Source: Reticulascus tulasneorum (Eukaryota; Ascomycota; Sordariomycetes; Glomerellales; Reticulascaceae). Taken from it: a stretch of 64,000 nucleotides of DNA. The first letter of the stretch is position 1. Every line of letters starts with the position of its first letter. The translations under genes were made by a program, and so were the position numbers. Positions 10,930-20,156 of the stretch are shown here, piece after piece. A model generated the notes under the pieces. That model was not told the origin of the DNA. It did not search any database and saw nothing but the letters and a program-made list of their open reading frames with translations. The DNA lies in the NCBI GenBank assembly GCA_001557505.1, contig LSAX01000006.1:62001-126000 (forward strand), in the 5' to 3' direction.

Positions 10930-13114
10930 ATGGAATCGAGAGAACAACTGAACGCATCCCAAGATTTTTCTAAGCCCTCGATCTTCGAGTTATCCAGGCG
11001 AAAGCCAGACAAAACAATTGACATTGGTAGAGATGGAACATCAGTCTCCACTGATCCCAGGGGTCGTGTATGTTCTTACTCTTAGATCTCAATAGTATGT
11101 ATCCCGTTATCGCGCGCTCAAACAACAGCTACAGATCTTGCAACTAAGCACATTCCACCCCGAACATGGCATTGTTGTCGCGGTTCCATTCGAGCAATTC
11201 GACGGGTCAAAATTCCACGACCCGTTGTATGTTCGCAGTTACAGAACCAGGCTGCTGCAGTACATTCAGGCTGGAAAAAGTGGATTTGGGCTCAGCTTCG
11301 ACGGTTACGTGCACAAGGTTGCCATCCACATCCTGAAATGGAACATTGTTCAATTTCAATTTGGTATCGGAAACAATATTGATATCTCATATACAGTTCA
11401 AGTTCTACAAGGAGGCAAACTCGTTCAGACAGCTGTGGCTACGAATCGCGGCTCGTTGATGGAAAGCCTGGCGTACAATTTTGACTTGTCCATCAGTATT
11501 AACAGGGCTTCGTATGGTCAGCTAACTGAAGGCGGTCCGATTCCAATTCCTGAGTCTAGAAACATGCTTCGATTTGCGGATAGAAACTCCTTCAACATCA
11601 TCAATCCCTGTCTCGGCGCTCATCTCGAGGGAGTTCTCGAGATAGATGACAGGGCCATCAAGCTTGAACATCTAAAGGAGCAAGACCAGCACAATGGTCC
11701 GCTTATCGCTTACTCGTCAGGGGTACTTGAGCTCGAACCAAACTCGTCTATACTGGTGAGGGCCAAATTCCAGCTACTACCTACCACGATATGTATCAAT
11801 TCCTTGCTTGACGATGGTACTGAAGAGCATTTCCAACACATCAAATTGCCGAGATGGCGAGAGGAGAGACTGGTCACAACCTACATGTTACGAAGAAACG
11901 TGGATTATATCCTGGCCAACTGTGCAGTTCCTATCTCTGACGCCGACGTTGCACTGATGACCGACCATGTCGCATTGCCGCTTGGCTGGAACAGAGATAA
12001 CTAGTATGTCATTTTTCTTTTTCTTTTAACAAACATGGCCGCGCGCTAAAAAGTAGACTCCCTTAGCTGGCAGGTCAGACTTCTTCTCGAGACTTACAAG
12101 AATTTGAACCGCCTGGTATATTTCCATGCTGCTTCTGAATATTCAACACAAATCAAGCGCGTTGTCAAGGGACACTTGAGTTGGGTGTTCACCCGAGCCG
12201 AACGGCCCTATGGATTTTGGCATCGTTCATACCTGGTGACTGGGAAGCCGAAAGATCATCCAATATTTCAACTAGATCAGCAGTGCTATCCTATCTTGGA
12301 ACTATGCGAATTTTTTGACTACTTCCCTGAGGAGCTGGCTTTCGTGAGGAAACTTGCAGCAAATGGCACGATTATGCAGATATTGCATGTTCTCGAGTCG
12401 AGGCGAGACGCCAAAACGAGCTTATGGTCGACGGAAGAGACCCCAGGGGATGATTCTGTCGAGTACCCGTTTCACTTTTCTAGTAATTTGCTCCTATGGA
12501 GAACATTTAACCGACTTGCCGATCTGGAGACGAAGATTGGAGTATCAACGGGCATCGAAAGTTCGAAACTGAGATGGCTCGCAGAAGACCTTCGGCTGCG
12601 CACCATCTCATCCTTCCAGGTCAATCATCCCGAGTCGAACCAGCGGATGTTTGCATACTTGACCGACGGAGCAGGCAGTTGTACTTTTTATCACGACGCG
12701 AACGACGTGCCAACATTGTTTGCAGGGGAATGGAAATTTGTCCAGTCTCCGGATGAGCTTGCCGCATGGACAAATACAATGAAATTCGGAATTTCCACTG
12801 CAAACACAACAGGATTTTGCAACGATGGCCCATATGGAGGACTTGGCAGCGTTCATTCTTCAGGATCATGGGTTTTGGGGTACTTTCAGGAGCTAGGCTT
12901 CAGTCTAGCTATGAACAACATGGCCGCTGCGACTGATACCTGGAGACGAATAAGAGCTGCCATGCAATGGGATGGAACGTTTCCTGAGGCAGTAGACCCG
13001 AGGACAGCAGAGTGTACAAGCAAAGCGTGGTTTAGCTGGCCTGGGTCTATGATTGGAAGCTTGATTATCCACATGAGACTGAACGGCCAGGAACGACAGC
13101 TAATTTCTAAATAG
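10930..13114 (+). CDS. (alpha/alpha)6-barrel glycosidase-like protein, GH125-related
   Basis: Three exons, 10930-11067, 11135-12003 and 12067-13114, total 2055 nt, 684 aa, with in-phase joins. An N-terminal beta-rich region of about 300 residues is followed by an all-helical half: NYWQVRLLLETYKNLN, LSWVFTRAERPYGFWHRSY, QQCYPILELCEFFDYF. The FYHDANDVPTLFAG segment recalls the MDDANVPSL segment of GH125 exo-alpha-1,6-mannosidases, with GLGSVHSSGSWVLGYFQELG and a late KAWFSWPGSMIGS. No signal peptide is evident, so the protein is probably intracellular. It is likely a six-hairpin glycosidase acting on glucosyl or mannosyl glycans. Catalytic residues are not confirmed, and the family match is from memory of motifs, not alignment. 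It is divergent from the transporter gene. Confidence 0.65.
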
Positions 13115-13204
13115 TCGCGCGGCATGTGATCGAAAATTGCGAATTCTCACTCGAAAGGACACGCAAACAGTTTGAGTTGGTTGGCAATGTGCAGTTAACA
13201 GCCA

Positions 13205-14111
13205 TCACGGTCGTCCCTTCCCAATCTTGCGTGAAGTAGCTTTCTTCGAAACATGCCGACGTCGCAGCTCGCTCAGAAGTGCAACCCCCATCCACACAAC
13301 CCATACAATACCCCCAACCACGCCGTACGCAATCTTGAATCTATTAGAAGAACCCGAAACCCACAAGCCAAGTCCTCCATTAATTATGCCCAAGGTAATC
13401 AGGACTCGACCGGCCAGCAGGTGGAAGTATGACCAAATCTGGCGCCGACCCTCTTTTTTGAACCTCCTATGATGAAGGATACCAGACAGAGGTTGAAAGA
13501 ACAGCCCGGCGAGGATCACCAACCCAATGATTGGGTGAAAGTTCACTCGGCTTAATTCGAGCTGTGAAGAAAGTCAGATATCTCCCTTGACCGGCATCAT
13601 GTTGCAATTCTACACTCACCATGCTTGTGCCGAAGGGTCTAATGACCTGTACCATGTAAATTCCAAGACCAGCTGCTGCAATATAAACAGCATATGCCAA
13701 AATTTGAATAAGGGCATGAATCCAGATGGCAAAACGGCCGGGGGTAATCCTCATAACTACAGCGCCGAGAGGAAACAACCCTACAAACGCAACTGCTCCG
13801 AGTATGCCATGGATGGACCGGATGTATATCGCTCTGTTGAGATCGAATCCGAGAAACTGAGATGATTCTGGGAAGCCGCCTGCCCTGCTGCCTTCACTAT
13901 CCCCTCCACCAAAAGGATTTGCGCCGCCCCCGCCGTACCCGGCGAACCCTCCACTGCCCTCACCTCCGTCTCTGCCAGGATATCCGCCATATCCGCCATG
14001 AGCACTTGAAGTGGATACTTAACAGCCATCAGTGGGAGGCCTATTTTGGGATGGATATTCATTTTTACCAAGTAGCAAAAGGCTGAGAGACCGAATGGTA
14101 TTCTGCGCCAT
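13205..14111 (-). CDS. cytochrome b561 domain membrane protein with Gly-rich N terminus
   Basis: Three exons on the minus strand, 14069-14111, 13620-14017 and 13205-13561, total 798 nt, 265 aa. Exon 1 encodes a signal peptide (MAQNTIRSLSLLLL) completed after the 51-nt intron. A Gly/Ser-rich stretch of about 45 residues (GGYGGYPGR, GYGGGGANPFGGG) follows. The five-helix b561 core has IRSIHGILGAVAFVGLFPLG, FAIWIHALIQILAYAVYIAA, NFHPIIGLVILAGLFFQPL and YFHLLAGRVLITLGIINGGLG. Paired histidines (IHG, IHA, FHP, FHLL) are the expected haem ligands. Most fungal b561 proteins of this subgroup carry a DOMON domain before the core; here it is replaced by the Gly-rich segment. The likely role is transmembrane electron transfer in the secretory pathway or plasma membrane. 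It converges on the glycosidase-like gene with a 90-bp gap. Confidence 0.82.
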
Positions 14112-14842
14112 CTGAATGTGGGGTTAATTCCCGAATCGAAGCAAATATGGCTACGTAAATATGGTTTGCTGCTGGAGTAGTTGCATGGATTGAATGAAGA
14201 AAAAAGAAACCAGCTTCGAATTTCCTTCAAAGCGCATGTTTCCATATAATTAACACATGGCGTCTCACTGCGTGGATGATAAGGGTCGACTCGGAGAGGC
14301 GTGGGGATGTGCGGCACGGGGATGAACCGCTTGTTAGATGACCGAGTCCCTGACCGCCGTGGCCCTATAGGTATTGTGCCGCACAATTCCATAGTTGTGT
14401 CATTATACATGACTAGTAGGTAGCAGGAGTCCAACCTATTGGGGCTTCACTGCGGTATTCCTCTGGCCAAGCCCGCCCACTGTTTTGGGCGGAATGACGA
14501 ACAGATGTTCCGTTGGCGCCGAGCCTTGGGCTTATGAATCCTGGACCTCAATCATTGACCCAACTGTTTCATTCGTCTGCAATACCTCCTCTTGCTAAGT
14601 GGCTGTGCGGACCTGTCGTCAACTTACGTGGCCTAGAGCTCGGTGCTTGAGATCGGATTCGCCCAATAAAGCCCAACAGGCGAATAGCCAATGCCCAAAC
14701 AAGGTTCGATTGCAATCAAGTTGGATTGAGATGTGCCATGCGGCCTCGAATTTAAATGCAGGAGATATGGGGATGTGAATCATTGACGTGCTACAGGAGA
14801 CATCTGGACATCTATCGCGCATGTTACCCATACCGTGCTAGC
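14112..14842. other. intergenic: upstream of the b561 gene, downstream of the Urn1-like gene
   Basis: About 730 bp hold the b561 promoter and the 3' end of the next gene. A longer minus-strand open frame crosses 13781-14434, but it is a shadow of the b561 first two exons plus leader. Nothing else was recognised. Confidence 0.5.
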
Positions 14843-16555
14843 CTATTCGTCTGGGTCTTTTTGTGCCACATGCATGCTAGCGAGCTGGCTCTGAAGCCCT
14901 CGTTTACCTACGTTCATGGCGATCTGGATCTCCCGCTCTTCCTGTCGCAACTTCGCCTTGCCCATTTCAATATCCTTCTGTTGGCGACGCTTTTTCTCCA
15001 CCACCGCCTTCTCTCGTTCTCGTAAAGCCTTTTCCCGCCGTTCTTTCGCCTCTCTAGCCTTTTGCGTCGATACATCTTCTTCCGCCGCCAAGTTTGAGGG
15101 AGGTGAGGCAAGTGTTTGAATATATGCATCAACAAGTGAGTCTCGAGCATCTGGCGGAAGCGAGATGTACCTAAGGTCGACCAATAGCTGCGGCGGAAGG
15201 CGTGAAATCGAAGTCCTGTTGTTAAGTACCGACAAAGGAAGTGACCTAAGAAGTGCTGCGAGATCTGACTTGAGAGTTGACTGGGGCATTTTCAGCCGAT
15301 TGATGTGTTCCCTATACCATTTCTCCTTGTCCTTGTCTTTTAGATATGGGTCATTCATCGCCGCTTCCTTCCTGTATTTTCGCTTGAACTCTGGCCAGAA
15401 AAGCTTTGGAGTTGCCTTTTGCTGTAGCAATGACATGTATGATATTCGAGGATCGATTTTCTCTTCCTTCGATCGAAGCTCCTTGAGCGTCTTTATTCGA
15501 TCCTTTGCCCATTCTTGCCACACCTCTTTCCGTGCTTTCATCGTACTGAGGACAGTGTAGCGTGGATCATCAATGATCTGGCCTTTCTCGATAAGTTCTT
15601 CCCATGGACTGTAGGGGTTGATCCTGAAGTCGTCAAGTAGATCCTTAAAAAGAGCTGCGGCGTCTTCCTCGGAAAACGATTCTCCGTCCGCTGCTTCGGC
15701 ATCCCCTGCTGCGACATCATCGTACTCTCCAGCATCAACACCGTAGCTTTCACCCAATGCTTGTAATTGGAACGCTATGTCAGCCTCACTAAACTCAACT
15801 GGCGCATCATCAGCTGATTCTTCGGTCCTCTGTCGCTTAGTAGGATGCTCATCATCGCCATCTTCGCCGTCTTGTTCGTCATCTGTCACTTCTACTTCCT
15901 CGTATTCGGAACTATCTTCTGCCTCGCCAGTGTCACCGGCCAAGTGTCCAATTTGATCGAACAGGGAAGTCGTGGAAGTCGGTTTATGCTCTATGCCTTC
16001 ATCATCTTGCCTCTGCGCAGCTTTGTCTCGTATTCGCGCCTGGTCTAGCTCCAGAATACCCGCTTTGAGCTTCTCTGGGATGCGCCAGTAGCTCGTGTTC
16101 TTGTCCGGATTGTAGACAAAGCGGCGGCCATACTTCGTGTTGACGAGGATCCACGGCTCGCATCCCGGTATAGACGCCTTTCCCCGCGGCTTGTCTAGCG
16201 GTTGCGGTCGCGTGCGAGACTCGGCCCCGCCTCTGGACCTATGGCCAAACCCTCCCCGGTTTTCCTGCTCCTGCGATGGTTGCTGCTGGGCATTGTATTG
16301 GGCAAGGAAGGCATTCGCGACGTGAGGGTCGGAGAGCGAAGGAACAGATTGATACTGGTAGAAACTCGAAGAGGCGTCGGGCAGAGCGCTTGGCTGAGAC
16401 GTGATATCTGCGCTTGGTCTCGTGTATGTCGATACTTTCGATTCGGCATGGTAGTAGTAGGTATGCCCCGTTGGTGCTTTGTGTTCAGTCCATCCTGGCA
16501 GAAGCGGTGGAGGCGCTGCTATGTTCGGCGACGGTTTGTATGTTGATTTCAGCAT
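14843..16555 (-). CDS. URN1: WW/FF-domain pre-mRNA splicing factor, Urn1/Dre4-like
   Basis: A single exon, 570 aa, starting MLKSTYKPSPN. A WW domain near the N terminus (LLPGWTEHKAPTGHTYYYH) and a second WW-like element (NTKYGRRFVYNPDKNTSYWR) are followed by acidic, low-complexity stretches with a basic TKRQRTEE cluster. An FF domain follows (AALFKDLLDDFRINPYSPWE ... RYTVLSTMKARKEVWQEW). After it come further charged helices (KKLFW/KRKYR-type) and a long basic/acidic coiled-coil C terminus. This is the layout of Urn1 (budding yeast) and Dre4 (fission yeast), spliceosome-associated proteins contacting snRNP and NTC components. It is presumably nuclear. Prp40 is an alternative, but it has more FF repeats. 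The neighbouring PAP2 gene is divergent, with about 430 bp between starts. Confidence 0.82.
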   Translation of the reverse strand: MLKSTYKPSPNIAAPPPLLPGWTEHKAPTGHTYYYHAESKVSTYTRPSADITSQPSALPDASSSFYQYQSVPSLSDPHVANAFLAQYNAQQQPSQEQENRGGFGHRSRGGAESRTRPQPLDKPRGKASIPGCEPWILVNTKYGRRFVYNPDKNTSYWRIPEKLKAGILELDQARIRDKAAQRQDDEGIEHKPTSTTSLFDQIGHLAGDTGEAEDSSEYEEVEVTDDEQDGEDGDDEHPTKRQRTEESADDAPVEFSEADIAFQLQALGESYGVDAGEYDDVAAGDAEAADGESFSEEDAAALFKDLLDDFRINPYSPWEELIEKGQIIDDPRYTVLSTMKARKEVWQEWAKDRIKTLKELRSKEEKIDPRISYMSLLQQKATPKLFWPEFKRKYRKEAAMNDPYLKDKDKEKWYREHINRLKMPQSTLKSDLAALLRSLPLSVLNNRTSISRLPPQLLVDLRYISLPPDARDSLVDAYIQTLASPPSNLAAEEDVSTQKAREAKERREKALREREKAVVEKKRRQQKDIEMGKAKLRQEEREIQIAMNVGKRGLQSQLASMHVAQKDPDE

Positions 16556-16983
16556 TATGAACGCAACCAACCATCGCTAGATGCAGGCTGAAGGGACAGG
16601 TCGTTCTTCAGCTGAGGCTCTTTCTTAATAAAGTATCACAGTAGAAATTCAGGTCAATCAGTCTGGAGCGGGAAAACATCGGCTGTAGATTAGATAGGGG
16701 AGTTTTGGAAAGCTCCTTCCGCTGTCACCTGGCCACCTCAGACATAATAGCTAACTGAAACGGTGCGATCTCGTGGTAAAGTTTCCAGGACCATCGTATC
16801 TTTACCTTCACGCCAATTCTGGCTGAGTTCAACATTTCATAACATCGCTCATTTCACCGTCAGCCAGGCCATTCGCTCAAATTGACTGACGGTGATAATT
16901 AAACCATTCCACGCCCGCTCTTAAATGTTGTGGGCAGCCTTCCGAGCAGCTCGAAGGCAGTGACTCCTTCTAATGGCTCCAAT
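16556..16983. promoter_or_regulatory. divergent promoter region, Urn1-like / PAP2 phosphatase
   Basis: About 430 bp lie between head-to-head starts. Pyrimidine- and purine-rich leader sequence is visible on both sides. No individual element was identified. Confidence 0.4.
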
Positions 16984-18053
16984 ATGGAGCAGATCCGACT
17001 CGGGCGGCCAAGGTCCCTTAGCAATGGCAGGGAGGTTCTGGAGAGTATGAATCCTTTTGCCAGCTTGACATCTACCGACCGTAACTTACACTCATCGTCC
17101 AGAGGACGCATGCGCCGGACTACCTTGGATTTTTGGTTCTTCTTACACTATACATTCTTGTGAGTTAGCTCAATAGCCCAGATTTAACATCTTGCTGACC
17201 CAGTTCTGGCACCAGATGCTGAACTTTGTTGAGCCCTTTCACCGCATGTTCTTCATTAATGATCTCAACATCGCCTATCCTCATACTGAGGTGGAGCGTG
17301 TATCTGTTCGTAAGTATTGAGTTCCCCTGCTGGGTCTGCTCTTAACTAATCGGTGGTGAAGCCATGAACTTTGTCTATGCATTATATCTCCCCTTAGGCA
17401 TCATGCTCGTATACAACCTGGTGACGAGAGCTTCAGCCCACAAGCACGAGGTGACATATCTATGCTTGGCCATCTCTCTAATACTCACTTCCTTTTTGAC
17501 GGATACCATCAAGAACGCCGTGGGACGGCCTAGGCCTGACCTGATAGCCCGTTGTAAGCCTGCCGAAGGTACGCAGCCCAACGTCCTGGTAACAGTCGAT
17601 GTTTGCACTGAGGTCAACCATCACCGGCTCCATGATGGATGGCGATCCTTTCCATCCGGTCACTCTTCGTTTTCATTTGCGGGTCTTGGGTTTCTGAGCC
17701 TCTTCCTCGCTGGTCAACTCCACATTTTCCGTCACGAGGGTGGAGGGCGAGACCTGAGCAAGGCTTTGCTCTGTATGGCACCGCTCCTAGGAGCTGCGCT
17801 GATTGCTATCAGTCGATGCGAGGACTACAGGCACGATGTCTACGATGTTTGTATAGGTGCAGCACTTGGATATACGGTTGCTTACTGGAGCTATCGACGT
17901 CACTGGCCCAGGTTGACGGCACGAGAATGCCACGAGCCTCATCCGTATCCGGGGTCGGAGAATCGGTCAGGATGGAATCGTGTGCGGGATGAGGAGGAAG
18001 TCGGATCTTCTCGACCAGATGTAGGCCTCGAGATGACCAGCATGAGGAGCTAA
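16984..18053 (+). CDS. PAP2-family lipid phosphate phosphatase (DPP1/LPP-like)
   Basis: An integral membrane enzyme that dephosphorylates phosphatidate, diacylglycerol pyrophosphate and related lipids. Well-supported exons are 17103-17159, 17204-17309 and 17362-18053. A first exon of about 16984-17034, starting MEQIRLGRPR and spliced at GTTCTG, is tentative. The spliced protein reads PDYLGFLVLLTLYILFWHQM, then FVEPFHRMFFINDLNIAYPH, typical of the family. All three phosphatase motifs are present: KNAVGRPRPD, WRSFPSGHSSFSF and SRCEDYRHDVYD (catalytic His). About six membrane segments are seen, with a cytosolic tail of about 60 residues ending LEMTSMRS. The length of about 300 aa fits. Only the N-terminal exon and the exact start are uncertain. 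Confidence 0.85.
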
Positions 18054-18371
18054 TAGCGCTGATATTGTGTTCAGGTTGCGCAATAAGCACTCCCGCCATT
18101 CAAGATGGCGGAACCATTTAGCATATCGCATACGAAGTTGCCTATATGTTTGCCAGAATATTTTGCTTCTCAGATGTCTTGCAATTTGGCCTCCCTTGCA
18201 TGTTCACCATTATCTGCTCATTTCTAAAGGTGGTTTTGCCTGGGAGGTGTTGGACACATCACCCTTGCCAATACGGCTGCGCGAGGGACAGGCCATAGGA
18301 TCAAGTTCTATTGGTACATAAGTTTGGGAACGTGTTTAGGCGCTCCATTCTATACGGAGATCAACTGCTAA
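18054..18371. other. intergenic between convergent PAP2 and proteasome genes
   Basis: 318 bp of shared 3' flank. No further gene or structure was seen. Confidence 0.5.
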
Positions 18372-19307
18372 TTATTTGTCTTCCGTGCTCTCGTCCTTCG
18401 CCAAATCATGCTCCTTCAAAAGTTCCTTGATCTCCTCGGCAGTCCAGAGCCGGTGATAAATCTTTCCATCGCTAGTCTGACCAACAGTAGCAAATTCAAC
18501 TAGGGAACATATGTCAGCAACGGTCAGATTCCGGCACTCTCGCATTCGTGTACTTACGTTTTTCAGCACTCAGCTTGGTTGAGTCCATCGTCTTGCTTAA
18601 AACTTTGACAGCCATGCCACAAGCCTCCTTCAAAGTGCAATCCTCTTTGTAGTCCTGTTTCAGCAAACTCTCCGCACTGGCTCTGTTTGCTCCCACTGCG
18701 GTTGCCTTCCACCCGCCGTAGTTTCCTGAAGGATTGCTCTGATACAACTGGAACTGTCTCCTTGGATCCCAGCCCGCATACACGAAGGAGACTCCGAACG
18801 GCCGCAGACCACCGTGTTGAGTGTAACCTTGCTTCAGATCACAAAGCCTCCGCACCAATTGTTCGCAGGGAATATCTTCGTTATAAGTAAGGAGGTATCG
18901 TTGGGCGGCTTGTCTCGCGTAGTTGATGAGGATGTTTGCATCGGCTGTCATTCCTGCCACGGCGCAAAGCATATTGCTAGGAAGGTCGGGAAGTCAGCCT
19001 CCAAACATAGCAGTAGTGGCCGGTTGCTCTATACTCATTCACGATGTAGAGCTTCTCTGCAGAGGTATCTTGCTCCAATAACTTTGAAGTGACTTTTCGC
19101 TCTGCCGCGAGTACGATGCCATCTTTAGCTAGAATACCAATGGCGGTTCCAGCATGTGAGATGGCTTCAAGTGCATATTCGACTTGGTAAAGACGTCCCT
19201 CGGGAGAAAAGATTGTCGTCTAGAAGGTCGGGGTAAGCTTCCAGATGTAGGGAAACATCTGATACAAGGATGGCGGGACTTACGCGGGAATCGTAGCGAC
19301 GGGACAT
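18372..19307 (-). CDS. PRE9: 20S proteasome subunit alpha-3 (alpha type-4)
   Basis: Four exons on the minus strand, 19284-19307, 19035-19219, 18558-18976 and 18372-18499, total 756 nt, 251 aa, the family's length. The start MSRRYDSR joins [20 protein letters not shown], the proteasome alpha-subunit signature. [80 protein letters not shown] and [19 protein letters not shown] follow, matching Pre9/PSMA4. It forms part of the outer alpha ring of the 20S core and is non-catalytic. The acidic tail (KDESTEDK) is typical. Exon 1 is only 24 nt. The gene is divergent from the Bye1-like gene with about 850 bp between starts. Confidence 0.96.
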
Positions 19308-20156
19308 GGTGGATAAAAGATCAAATGATCATGGAGAAAGGTACAACTAGAGTGACTGATGCAGTTGGAGTGCTGATGGTTGAGTGAGACTTGTCGTGGG
19401 CTGATGTTGTTCGTTAAATCCAGGAGCTTCTAATAGTAAGGAGGAAGGCTAAACTTTGTGCCCAGCTCGGAGCTCCAGGCAATCGACGCACGCGTTGGCA
19501 GCCGCAAGTTTCCAACGAGATGCATGCATGCCTGAGGCGACAATCCTGTCTATCGAGCCGAGCTTTACCCGTCTACATGCGTTTGCCCGCTTCCTTTTTG
19601 GCCTCGAATCTGAGGTGTAAATGAAAGATTTGGATCACGTAAGCTACTCTTCCCTTGCCGCCATCTTTAGTCGCCACACACCTCCACCATTTTACCTCTG
19701 GGAAAGCTCCTCATTTCAACCACCAGCAAACCCTGCCACGCGACACACCGACATCAACAATCAACATACTGTCAACATCGCGAGCCTGTCTGTCTTCTTT
19801 TATCTGTGCTGCAGTTGATATAACCAGGCGGGGGCTTGGCGAATGCCGTTTTTGATTTGTGTCCTGTTCTTCGCTGGGTCGCGATAATCCGCGCGTGCCA
19901 AATTGGCCATATCTAGTGTTTACTCTGCCGTAAAATCCAGTGACTGCCCACCCACCTGAAAAACAAGCTGCTTGGAAGATCGTCAAGCGCGTAGACTGTT
20001 GCGAAGGACGATTCCCAGTGCTCCCGTCGCCCTAGGAGCCTTAAAAGATTTAAGCGCCAGCGGTTGAGGACATGTCTGGTAAGCGAAGCTGCGCATCCCG
20101 CATCCACCTTCCAACAACATCACCACGATCATTTTGATCCACGAACACTAACCGAT
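19308..20156. promoter_or_regulatory. divergent promoter region, PRE9 / Bye1-like
   Basis: 849 bp between head-to-head starts, including the leaders of both genes. A 65-codon open frame beginning at 19621 lies in the C-rich leader and has no recognisable features. No named regulatory site was identified. Confidence 0.45.
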
